Assembly: GCA_029259655.1 (NCBI GenBank)
Contig: JAJDET010000214.1
Location: 1-42,164 of the forward strand
Length of the DNA: 42,164 nt
Origin: Planctomycetota bacterium
GTDB lineage: Bacteria; Planctomycetota; UBA1135; GCA-002686595
Direction: 5' to 3'
The notes under the pieces are model-generated. The model was not told where the DNA came from and ran no database searches. It saw nothing but the letters and a program-made list of their open reading frames with translations. Positions 1 to 7,842 of the stretch are shown here, piece by piece. How positions within the stretch are numbered: the first letter of the stretch is position 1; each line of letters begins with the position of its first letter. Position numbers and translations under genes: made by a program.

Positions 1-342
1 GGCGCCTTCACGCCGCGCGGGTTCCGGACCGACGCGAACCCCGAGGCGCGGGCGATCCTGGCCGAGATCGCGTCGCTGTTCGAGGCGGCGGGAGCCGCCA
101 AGGTGGTGGAGAGCGGCTCGGGCGGCGCGGACGTCGGTCCCATGCGGGCGAGCGGCGTGATCACGGCCGGGTACCTCCCGGACCCCCAGCGCTACTTCGA
201 CCTGCACCACTCGGCGCGGGACGTGCTGGCCGAGGTCAGCCCGCGGGAGATCGAGCTGGGAGCGGGCCTGATCGCCGCCCTGTGCTACGTCGTGGCGGAC
301 CTCGCGGAACCGCTCCCGCGGAACGCGCCCCAATCTCGATAA
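1..342 (+). CDS. M28-family zinc peptidase, C-terminal part (5' end outside window)
   Basis: The reading frame is open from base 1 to the TAA at 340-342, giving about 113 residues of a C-terminus. The segment YFDLHHSARD (His codons at 205-210) followed by a helix ending in LCYVVADLAE matches the end of M28 aminopeptidases/carboxypeptidase-Q-like enzymes, where a His of this HH pair binds zinc. The preceding GSGGADVGPMRASGVITAG matches the substrate-side loop of the family. These enzymes release amino acids from peptides, usually outside the cytoplasm. The N-terminal signal and the other zinc ligands lie outside the window, so export and activity cannot be judged. Family assignment is fairly secure; substrate is unknown. 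Confidence 0.75.
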   Translation, partial: GAFTPRGFRTDANPEARAILAEIASLFEAAGAAKVVESGSGGADVGPMRASGVITAGYLPDPQRYFDLHHSARDVLAEVSPREIELGAGLIAALCYVVADLAEPLPRNAPQSR

Positions 343-408
343 GAAGGGAAGACCCCGAGCGGCAGGCCGTCTCCTGTCCGCGCCTTCGCTCCCGGAGGGC
401 GGGAACCC

Positions 409-414
409 TATTCT
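409..414 (+). promoter_or_regulatory. possible -10 element (TATTCT)
   Basis: An AT-rich hexamer in very GC-rich sequence lies 16 bases before the ATG at 431. There is no convincing -35 box and no Shine-Dalgarno sequence between it and the start. It is a weak call based on position and composition. Confidence 0.25.
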
Positions 415-430
415 GCGCGGAAGCCTTTTC

Positions 431-3328
431 ATGCGCCCGATCGTCTTGATCGCCCTCGTCGCCGTCGTCCTGGCCGGCGGCCTCCTGTGGCTCGTCGCAT
501 CCGAGGGAAGCGGCGAGACTCCCGTCGAGAACACGGCACTCCGACCCGACCGCGGCGGCGACGAACGCGCGTCCGAGCCGCCGCCGGTCGAGCCCGACAC
601 CCCCACCTCCGCCACGCGGACGGCGAAGGGCCCGGACACGATCGAACGCACGGCGCACGGCGGAACCCGCCGCGACGTCGAGCCCGCTCCGCGCGTGGTC
701 GTCAGCGGCAGGCTCGTGGACGACCGCGGGCGCGGCGTCGGCGCGCGCGTTCTCCTCGGCCCCTCGGACCGCTCCTCGTCGCTGCCCGTCGATGCGAGTA
801 CACGAGCCGGCGCCGTCGTCGAGGGAGCGAGTGACGCGACGGGGTACTTCTCGATCGAGCTCGAGCCTCGCCCTGGACGCTACGGCCTCGCCATCCGCGC
901 ACCGGGCTTCGCCGACGTCGACCGGCACGGACTCGTACTCCCGCCGGAAGGCGAGCACTCGGTGGGCGTGATCGGACTCGACCGTGGAGTCATCGTCCAG
1001 GGCAAGGTCTTGGACGACCTCGGGAAGCCCGTCGGGGGCGCCTCGGTCCATCGCGGCTTCCGCGCCGACGACGGATCGCTCGTGCGCGGTGGACTGCTCA
1101 CGCTGAGCGGGATCCACGGAGACTTCGCGACGAACACCCTGCCCGCCGGCCCGCTGGTCTTGATCGCGGAGAAGGAGGGCTACCAGCGGGGTGCGTTCGA
1201 GGGACTGACCAGCCAGCCGGGCGAGCGGCTGCGCGATGCCGAGATCACGCTGCGCACCGGCGCCGGCGTCGCGGGCCGCGTCATCGACTCCGCCGGGCGT
1301 CCCGTCCCGGGTACCACCGTCGTGGCGCTCGACGGTCCCCGGGACCGCGCGATCGCGAGTGTCGAGGTCATGGCCGACGGGACGTTCGGCCTCGGAGGGT
1401 TGCCGCTCGAGCGGAGCGTGTTCCTGCGCGCGCGCGCGACCGAGCTCCCCGAGCGTCCCGCGCGCTGGCTCACGGAGCCTGTCGAGTTCCGCCCCGGCGA
1501 CCGAACCGCGGAGCTCGTCGTTCAGCCCGCCGCCGGGGTCGTGCTGACCGTCGTCGAGACGAAGGACGGAGCTCCGGTGGTTCCCGAAGCCCTCGTCGTT
1601 CGCGCCCGCTCCGGGGGCGACGCGGTCCTCGTCGAGGAGGTGGAGCTCCGGAATCCGGAGGAGTGGCAGGAGCGCGAGGACGGGTCGCTCCTCGTGACCC
1701 GGCTGCCCTGGACCTTCGGCGCCGGGGAGGTCGCGGTCACGATCGAGGCCTTCCTTCGGGGTCGGACGGCGAGCTCGCAACCGTTCAGACCGCGCCCGGG
1801 ATCGGAGTTCGAGGTGGGCGACCTGGTCCTGGGCGGAGAGGGCTCGGTCAGCGTGCTCGTCGTCGACGCGCTGACGGGTGAAGGCGTTCCCGACGCGCGG
1901 GTCCACCTGGAGCCCTGGGCCTCCCCCGGGGAGGACCAGCGTCTCGTGCAGCGCGACTACGGCCTCGCGCCGGCCGGAACACAGACGAAGACGACGGACA
2001 ACGCGGGCTTCGCCCGGGTCGCCGGTCCGCGCGGCCGGCGCTGCCGGCTGTGGGCGGACCACCCCGATCACTCGCCCTCCGCCGATCTCGAGGTCCAGAT
2101 CGGCTCGATCCCGGTCGAGCCGATCCAGCTCGAGCTCACCGAACCGACGGGCGCGATCGCCGTCGTCGTCGATGGGAAGGGAGCTCGCGTGCCCGGTCGA
2201 GTCGTGCGCCAGATGTTCTTGCGCCCGGGCGAGACGGTCCCGGTCAGCTTCCGGAGCGCGGCGAGCGACGGCGAGGGGATCGCGCGCTTCCCGGGACTGC
2301 GACCGGGCTCGCATCGCTTCACGCTGGAGCACGAGTCCGACGCCGAGCGTCAGGCGTTCCTCGTGCACAACCCAAGCGCCGGCCCCGATGGATCCATCCC
2401 TCTCGCCATCCGGTCGGGGACGACGACCGAGGTCTGGCTCGTCGCCCCGGCGATCGTCTCCCTCTCCGGTCGCGTGACGCTGTCGGGCGCTCCGCTCGCC
2501 GGCGCGACCGTCCGGCTCTATGGAGACCGCGCGGAAGCCCTCGACGCCGAGGCGGGCTTCTCGGCCCCGAGCGAGCTCGAGACGGTCTCCGACGGGACGG
2601 GCCGCTATCGCTTCGAAGGGCTCGTGGCGGGCGAGTACACGATCACCGTCTCGCACGCTACGCAGGCCATGCCGCAGCACTTCACCGTGCCGGTCGTCGA
2701 GGTGAACACGACCTGCAACCTGCCGCTCGAGGTGTTCGTGGTCGCCGGTCGTGTGACGACCCCGGACGGCGCCCCCGTCGCCGAGGCGCGCGTGCGAGTC
2801 GAGCGCGTCGCGGGCGAGGACCAGGACGAGCTCCCGGACTGGCTCGCCGCCGGAGCGCTGGGCTCCGCACGGACGGGAACGATGCCCGCCGAGGCCGTGA
2901 CCGACGCCGACGGGCGCTTCGAGATCGTCGGCGTCGACCGCTCGACCGGCCTCACGCTGGTCGCCGAGGGAGGTTGGCTCGTGTCCGCCCGGTCGGACCC
3001 GTTCGGGTTCGCGGAGGGCGAGACGCGCGTCTTCGTCGAGGTCGCAGCCTCGATCGGCGGCGCGATCCGGGCCCAGGTGGAGAGCTCGACCGGCGGGCGA
3101 GTCGACCTCTTCCAGCTCATGGCGCACCCGCTCGGCGTCGTCGCGCCCGAGGTCGGTCGCCGCACGAGCGCTTTCTCCGACGAGGACGGCGGGCTCGCGA
3201 TCGAAGGCGTCCACCCGGCCCGCTACAGAGTCGAGTGCGGGAAGATGTTCGGGGCGTCGTCCCTCGAGCCGGTGGAGATCGAGGTCCTCGCAGGCGAGGC
3301 CGTCGACCTCGTCTTCCGCGTCGACTGA
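431..3328 (+). CDS. membrane-anchored protein with carboxypeptidase-regulatory-like repeats
   Basis: 965 residues. An N-terminal hydrophobic segment (about residues 3-23, no lipobox Cys) acts as a signal anchor and is followed by a Pro/Thr-rich linker to about residue 85. The rest is a string of beta-sandwich domains of the carboxypeptidase regulatory-like (transthyretin-like) type. Repeats of the form V-x-G-[RK]-V-x-D-x-x-G-x-P-V-x-[GD]-A begin near residues 88, 187, 279, 473, 675 and 769. There is no catalytic peptidase domain. Such proteins are common in the planctomycete cell envelope, where the domains are thought to give structure or bind partners; no function is proven. The M64-like gene starts 43 bases downstream on the same strand, so the two may be cotranscribed. 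The start is chosen because it gives the hydrophobic N-terminus. Confidence 0.8.
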   Translation: MRPIVLIALVAVVLAGGLLWLVASEGSGETPVENTALRPDRGGDERASEPPPVEPDTPTSATRTAKGPDTIERTAHGGTRRDVEPAPRVVVSGRLVDDRGRGVGARVLLGPSDRSSSLPVDASTRAGAVVEGASDATGYFSIELEPRPGRYGLAIRAPGFADVDRHGLVLPPEGEHSVGVIGLDRGVIVQGKVLDDLGKPVGGASVHRGFRADDGSLVRGGLLTLSGIHGDFATNTLPAGPLVLIAEKEGYQRGAFEGLTSQPGERLRDAEITLRTGAGVAGRVIDSAGRPVPGTTVVALDGPRDRAIASVEVMADGTFGLGGLPLERSVFLRARATELPERPARWLTEPVEFRPGDRTAELVVQPAAGVVLTVVETKDGAPVVPEALVVRARSGGDAVLVEEVELRNPEEWQEREDGSLLVTRLPWTFGAGEVAVTIEAFLRGRTASSQPFRPRPGSEFEVGDLVLGGEGSVSVLVVDALTGEGVPDARVHLEPWASPGEDQRLVQRDYGLAPAGTQTKTTDNAGFARVAGPRGRRCRLWADHPDHSPSADLEVQIGSIPVEPIQLELTEPTGAIAVVVDGKGARVPGRVVRQMFLRPGETVPVSFRSAASDGEGIARFPGLRPGSHRFTLEHESDAERQAFLVHNPSAGPDGSIPLAIRSGTTTEVWLVAPAIVSLSGRVTLSGAPLAGATVRLYGDRAEALDAEAGFSAPSELETVSDGTGRYRFEGLVAGEYTITVSHATQAMPQHFTVPVVEVNTTCNLPLEVFVVAGRVTTPDGAPVAEARVRVERVAGEDQDELPDWLAAGALGSARTGTMPAEAVTDADGRFEIVGVDRSTGLTLVAEGGWLVSARSDPFGFAEGETRVFVEVAASIGGAIRAQVESSTGGRVDLFQLMAHPLGVVAPEVGRRTSAFSDEDGGLAIEGVHPARYRVECGKMFGASSLEPVEIEVLAGEAVDLVFRVD

Positions 3329-3359
3329 GGGGCGGCTTCGGACTCGACGCCCTTGCCCC

Positions 3360-3365
3360 TACCAT
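3360..3365 (+). promoter_or_regulatory. possible leaderless -10 element (TACCAT)
   Basis: The hexamer ends exactly 6 bases before the ATG at 3372, where a -10 would sit if transcription began at the start codon. There is no Shine-Dalgarno sequence. No -35 is evident. Confidence 0.3.
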
Positions 3366-3371
3366 GGGGCC

Positions 3372-4715
3372 ATGTCCTTCCTCGCGCTCGCCCTCGCCGT
3401 CACACCTCAGGTGCCCCAGGCCGACGAGGCCGCCCGGCTCCTCGCGGAAGCGGAGACGAAGGTCGCCAGGGGACGCTACGCGGATGCGGTGCGCGCCTAC
3501 CAGGCGATCGCGAGCGTCCACGCCGGGACGCCGGCCGCGAAGGTCGCAGCCAGGCGCTCGAGGGGGAACGCCCTGCTCGGGTGGACCCCGATGAAGGGCT
3601 CGAAGCCGATCCCGAACCGGCTCGACATCGTCGTCGCGGGCGACGGCTACGAGCTCGATCACCTCGACGCGTTCGAGAATCAGGCCGAGGACGTGCTCGA
3701 GACGCTCGAGCGCAACGAGACGCTCCGCGAGTACTGGAGCTATCTCGCGTTCACGCGAGCCGTGGTCGTCAGCCGTGAGAACGGTGTCGACGCCCACGGG
3801 CGCAACTACGACACGGCGCTCGGTGGCTACGACACCGGAAAGATCGACCACGACGTCGACGTCGATCGCGGCCTCGCGCACGAGATGCTCGCGGAGATAC
3901 CCCAGTGGGACGGCGTCGCCGTCGTCCTCGTCCGCGGCGGGCTGCGAGGGACGGGCGGCGACGGGATAGCGGCGGCCGGGGAGCGCGAACCCGCGCACCT
4001 CGTGCGCGCCTTCGGCGGTGCACTGGCGGGCCTCGGGGACGAGCTCGACGAGGACCAGGGCGTGTACATTCCGATCGCCGCGCAGCCCAACATCAGCGCG
4101 AGCGAGAAACCGTCCGCGGTTCCGTGGAGGCACTGGATCAAGGCAGGGGTGTCGGGGATCGGCGTCTATCCGGGCGGGCTCGGTCGCGTGAATGGCGTGT
4201 TCAAGCCGGTCTCCAGCAACTGTGCGATGAACGGGGAGATCGAGTACTGCCCGGTCTGCCGCGAGGCGATGGTGCTCGCCATCCACCGCCACGTCGACCC
4301 GATCGAGCGCGCGACGCCGGAGCCCGAGAGCGAGCTCTCCGCGGGACGGAAGATGGAGTTCGGCGTGGAGGTCATGCGTCCGGACTCGCACGCGCTCGAG
4401 GTCCTCTGGTACGTGCTGCCGGAGCGCGGGGCGCCGACGGCGCCGAAGCCTCGCGCCGGGATGGAGAGCGCCCTCGACCGGCGCACTCGCGGTCCGCTCT
4501 CCGACATCGCCGTGGAACCGTCCTCGCGCACCAAGCCCGACCGCAAGGGCTTCGCTCGCTTCAAGCTCGACGCGACGCGCCTCGATCCCGGTCGCCACCG
4601 GGTCGTCTGCCGCGTCACCGACACGACGCCCGTCGGCGGCAAGGAGCCGTGGGTCCTCGCGGATCCCGACGGGCTCCTGCAGAGCGAACGCGGGTGGTGG
4701 GTTCGCGTGGACTGA
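3372..4715 (+). CDS. M64-like secreted protein, zinc motif lost (probable pseudo-peptidase)
   Basis: 447 residues with a short hydrophobic N-terminus (weak signal peptide) and a TPR-like helical stretch (about residues 18-70). The middle reads like an M64 (IgA peptidase) domain: VVAGDGYELDHLDAFENQA, YDTALGGYD, the later PWRHWI, and the Cys-containing NCAMN...YCPVC segment. Where active M64 enzymes have HExGHxFxGLxDEY, this protein reads RAFGGALAGLGDEL (codons at about 4003-4044). Both His residues and the catalytic Glu are therefore absent while the surrounding frame is conserved. The C-terminal part (about 330-447) looks like a beta-rich domain. I infer a catalytically dead M64 homologue with a binding or scaffold role. 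The gene ends 4 bases from the convergent penicillin-acylase gene. Confidence 0.7.
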   Translation: MSFLALALAVTPQVPQADEAARLLAEAETKVARGRYADAVRAYQAIASVHAGTPAAKVAARRSRGNALLGWTPMKGSKPIPNRLDIVVAGDGYELDHLDAFENQAEDVLETLERNETLREYWSYLAFTRAVVVSRENGVDAHGRNYDTALGGYDTGKIDHDVDVDRGLAHEMLAEIPQWDGVAVVLVRGGLRGTGGDGIAAAGEREPAHLVRAFGGALAGLGDELDEDQGVYIPIAAQPNISASEKPSAVPWRHWIKAGVSGIGVYPGGLGRVNGVFKPVSSNCAMNGEIEYCPVCREAMVLAIHRHVDPIERATPEPESELSAGRKMEFGVEVMRPDSHALEVLWYVLPERGAPTAPKPRAGMESALDRRTRGPLSDIAVEPSSRTKPDRKGFARFKLDATRLDPGRHRVVCRVTDTTPVGGKEPWVLADPDGLLQSERGWWVRVD

Positions 4716-4719
4716 ACGC

Positions 4720-7512
4720 TCAGTACGAGCGCGTCGCCGTCGTCGCGAGCCCGAGCGCCAGGACCGCGCTCTTCGTCGTCGGTGCGGCGAGGAGCCCCTC
4801 GGTCAGGAACACGCCGACCTGATCCGCCGCGTGCATCGCACCGGGTTCCCCCTGACCGAACGGGAGCAGGGAGAGCGCACCGTCGACGGCTCCGATCGAG
4901 AGCCGCAGCGTGTAGCTCTGAGCCGGCTGCGCGAAGAGGACGCCCCCGCCGACGGCGGACAGGGGTCCGACGAAGAACACGTCGCCGGGGTCGAGGGGTT
5001 CGAAGCCGTTCGTGTCGGTCCAGGACACGCTCTCGAGCGTCAGCGCGCCCGCCGCATAACCCGTGAGCCAGGTCGGGGGATGGGCCCCGTAGGTTGCGAG
5101 CGCACCCTGCCTGGCGTTCGCGAGCGCCTGGTCGAGCCAGTCAATCTCCTCCGGCGTCAGGGCCGCGGTGCCGAGCTGATCGAGCTCGGTCGCGCGCGTC
5201 TTGAGGAAGAGCTGTGCCCCGGCGCTGCCCCCGCCGTAGACGGGCATCAGGTCGTCGGCCGCCGGTGGGCGAAAGTTGTCGTTGATCTCCGCCGCGATCA
5301 CGACCCCGCGATGGATCGCTCGGAGCTCCGCCCCGCTCGCGAGCCAGGGCTCGAGCTCGACCAGCGCGTTCTCGGCAGCGGCAGAGAAGACCTCGCCCAG
5401 ATCGTCGCGTGCGTGCAGGGCCAGGCGTGCGATGTCGCGAGCTCCCGGGATCACGGCATCCGTGCGGATCGCGTCCTGAGACGGTCCGTCGAAGACCTGA
5501 CCGGCCTCGAGGAGCTCGCGCAGGCGACGCGAACGCGAGGTCTCGCCGCGACTGTTCTGCGCGCGTCCGCCCAGGTGAATCGGATACCACGAGCCGACGG
5601 GAGCGTGGTTCGCGGAGAGGACCACGTCGCCGGCGGGGTCGACCACCGAGGGCATGAGCTCGTGCGGAACGATCTCCTCCCAGTCGTTGGCGCTGTCGTC
5701 TCCCTCGAGCGCCACGGCGCCGGCGAGGGCGGACATCGGTGACGCCGTCGAGCGCGCCGGCACGGCCCCGTTCGCGCGATACCCGATCCGGCCGGAGGAG
5801 TCCCCGAAGACGACGTTCACGGCCGGGAAGCGGAAGCCCTCGAGAGCCGCGGAGAGCTCGTCGACGTCTCCGGCCCGGTACATGGCGAGGAACCCCTCGG
5901 CGGAGTCTCGCCCCGGCTCGAAGAACGGCACCAGGCGAACGGCGTACTCCTCGCCCGGATCCGCATCGATGACGAAGGGCGTCACCAGCGGTCCGAACAC
6001 CGTCTCGCGGTAGCTCTCGCGGACGGGCTGCTCGCCCAGGACGCCGATCACCTCGAGCTCCTCGACCAGGAACGGCCGGAACGCGCCGTCCAGCCTGTAC
6101 TCCCCGGGGTTCCCGATCGGGTCGGTCGTGATCCTGAAGAGATCCGCCTGGTCGAGAGCGATCGAGGTGATGCCCCAGGCAGTGCTCGGAGTCGCTCCGA
6201 TCAGGAGGCCGAGCGATCCGGGCGGACCGGCACCACGCACGTCGAAGGTCTCGCCCGAGATGTGGATCTCGAGCAGCGTGTTCGGGCGCGCGATCCCGAC
6301 GCGCGGGTCCGCGACGAGCAGCGTGCGCCCGTCGGCCGTCGCCGTTCCCGCGATCGCCCACGCGTTGCTGAAGTGCGGCGTGTCCGGAACGGAGAGCGCC
6401 GACGGAGCGTCCATCCCGCGCGAGTCGGCGTAGTCCTGCATCGCCTGCTGCACGCTCGCCGGGACGTCGGTCTGCTGGACCACGGCCGCATCCTCGTCGA
6501 AGATCCCCGCTCCGACGGACTGTGCCAGTGCGGCGTCGACGTCGCCGCCGAGCTGAAGGACGAGGTCCTCGAAGTCGTGCAGCTCCCGCCCCTCGCGGAG
6601 CTCGGACTGGGTGAAGTTGCGAGCCAGCTCGTTCCAGACCGCGATGCTGTCCGCGGGTGTCCAGGGATCGAGCGGGACGCCCGCCGCGGCGAACACCGAG
6701 TGCAGGGCTGCGTTCCCCGACGTCATGAACGCGTTCACACCCTCGGCGTATGCGGTGTAGAGCGAGGCGATCTCGGGCTCGAGCAGCGCGAACGTCTCCG
6801 CGGCCTTGCGCGCCCAGCCGTACAGGCGCGCCTTCCGATCGCTCTCGAGCAGCTCGTCGTTCGCGCCGCGCCCGAAGTGCCGCGCGACGGTGCCGGTGAT
6901 GACCAGGCGCTTCCAGAGGATCTGCGAGAGCCGGGCCTCCGCGGTCGCGTAGCCCGCCCCGAAGTAGGCCCCCTGGTCGCTGGCGGCGTACACGTGCGGT
7001 ACGCCGCGGACGTCCCGAACGATCTCGACGGCGTCCACATCGACCGACACGGCGACGGCCGCCGCGTCGTTCGCGGGTTCCGGGTCGGGTTGGTCGACCG
7101 AGACGATCGCCGCGTCCACGACGAGCACCTGAGTGCCGAGCCCCGTGGCGACGGTCGCCGTGATCCGGAGCTCGAGGAGCTCACCCGCCGCGACCTGTTG
7201 CACGTCCCAGATGCCCGCCACGGGGTCGTAGGTCCCCGCCCCGGCGGTGTGCTCGAGGTGGGAGAGACCCGCCGGGAGCACGACCGAGATCGAGACGCCG
7301 GTCGTGTCCAGGCCGCCGAGCACGTTCTCCACCGAGAGCGCGATCTCGATCGGCTGGTGGCGGACCGCAGTCCCGTCGTCGACGGTCACGGCCAGCACGA
7401 GGTCGGCGTCCGTGGGCTGGACCGGCGGCGCGACGAAGGTACTACTCGAGCCACCGCCGCCGCATGCCGCGACGACGAGGACGAGCACGGGGCCGAGTTT
7501 CGAGAGATGCAC
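4720..7512 (-). CDS. penicillin acylase-family Ntn hydrolase lipoprotein with DUF11-like N-terminal domain
   Basis: 930 residues. The N-terminus (hydrophobic stretch ending VVAAC, Cys at about 17) is a lipoprotein signal. Residues about 36-160 form a beta-rich domain with the DUF11 pattern (VLPAGLSHLEHTAGAGTYDP, then a QPDPEPANDAA close). The penicillin acylase region starts near VEIVRDVRGVPHVYA. The maturation site and N-terminal nucleophile is Ser382 in HFSNAWAIAG, followed by TLLVADPRVGI, as expected for autocatalytic cleavage into alpha and beta chains. The family hydrolyses amides such as beta-lactam side chains, acyl-homoserine lactones or N-acyl amino acids; the substrate here is unknown. 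It acts outside the cytoplasm, anchored by lipid. A DUF11 domain in front of the acylase is an unusual fusion. Confidence 0.85.
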   Translation of the reverse strand: MHLSKLGPVLVLVVAACGGGGSSSTFVAPPVQPTDADLVLAVTVDDGTAVRHQPIEIALSVENVLGGLDTTGVSISVVLPAGLSHLEHTAGAGTYDPVAGIWDVQQVAAGELLELRITATVATGLGTQVLVVDAAIVSVDQPDPEPANDAAAVAVSVDVDAVEIVRDVRGVPHVYAASDQGAYFGAGYATAEARLSQILWKRLVITGTVARHFGRGANDELLESDRKARLYGWARKAAETFALLEPEIASLYTAYAEGVNAFMTSGNAALHSVFAAAGVPLDPWTPADSIAVWNELARNFTQSELREGRELHDFEDLVLQLGGDVDAALAQSVGAGIFDEDAAVVQQTDVPASVQQAMQDYADSRGMDAPSALSVPDTPHFSNAWAIAGTATADGRTLLVADPRVGIARPNTLLEIHISGETFDVRGAGPPGSLGLLIGATPSTAWGITSIALDQADLFRITTDPIGNPGEYRLDGAFRPFLVEELEVIGVLGEQPVRESYRETVFGPLVTPFVIDADPGEEYAVRLVPFFEPGRDSAEGFLAMYRAGDVDELSAALEGFRFPAVNVVFGDSSGRIGYRANGAVPARSTASPMSALAGAVALEGDDSANDWEEIVPHELMPSVVDPAGDVVLSANHAPVGSWYPIHLGGRAQNSRGETSRSRRLRELLEAGQVFDGPSQDAIRTDAVIPGARDIARLALHARDDLGEVFSAAAENALVELEPWLASGAELRAIHRGVVIAAEINDNFRPPAADDLMPVYGGGSAGAQLFLKTRATELDQLGTAALTPEEIDWLDQALANARQGALATYGAHPPTWLTGYAAGALTLESVSWTDTNGFEPLDPGDVFFVGPLSAVGGGVLFAQPAQSYTLRLSIGAVDGALSLLPFGQGEPGAMHAADQVGVFLTEGLLAAPTTKSAVLALGLATTATRSY

Positions 7513-7842
7513 GGGGCGCGTCGGGGAGGACGGGATCGAAGGATCCCAGCTCAGCGTACCAGTGAGGGGCTCCGCCGGGTGGGGATGGCCGCACGACCGT
7601 GTAGCTCCGGGCAGGGGGCGCGGTCACGGGTCTCCACGAGAGCCGCTGCTTGCCCATGGAGCGTCGATTCCGGCTAATGTCGCCCGTGTTCGGCGATCAT
7701 CCTGTCCACGCAGCCTGCGTTGCAATCTACCTCGTCGCGCGGACCGGTGTCGGCGCGATGAAAACGCTGAGCCTCGCCGGCGACCCGCGTTCTGCCTCGC
7801 GGCTCATGAATAGTCCGGGCTGCTAGGGCCCGCGGCCGGCCC
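7513..7842. other. divergent intergenic region, 330 bases
   Basis: This gap separates the acylase gene (leftward) from the first GT-C gene (rightward). I see no supported gene: the open frames here are short and lack family signatures. Weak -10-like hexamers are present, TACGCT on the minus strand at 7553-7558 and TAGGGC on the plus strand at 7824-7829, but there is no clear -35, operator or terminator. Confidence 0.5.

Noticed and set aside
236..3214. 992-residue open frame on the minus strand
   Set aside because: It is antisense to the repeat protein. Its translation is rich in Arg, Asp and Gly with no signal, membrane segment or family motif, as expected for the opposite strand of GC-rich coding DNA.
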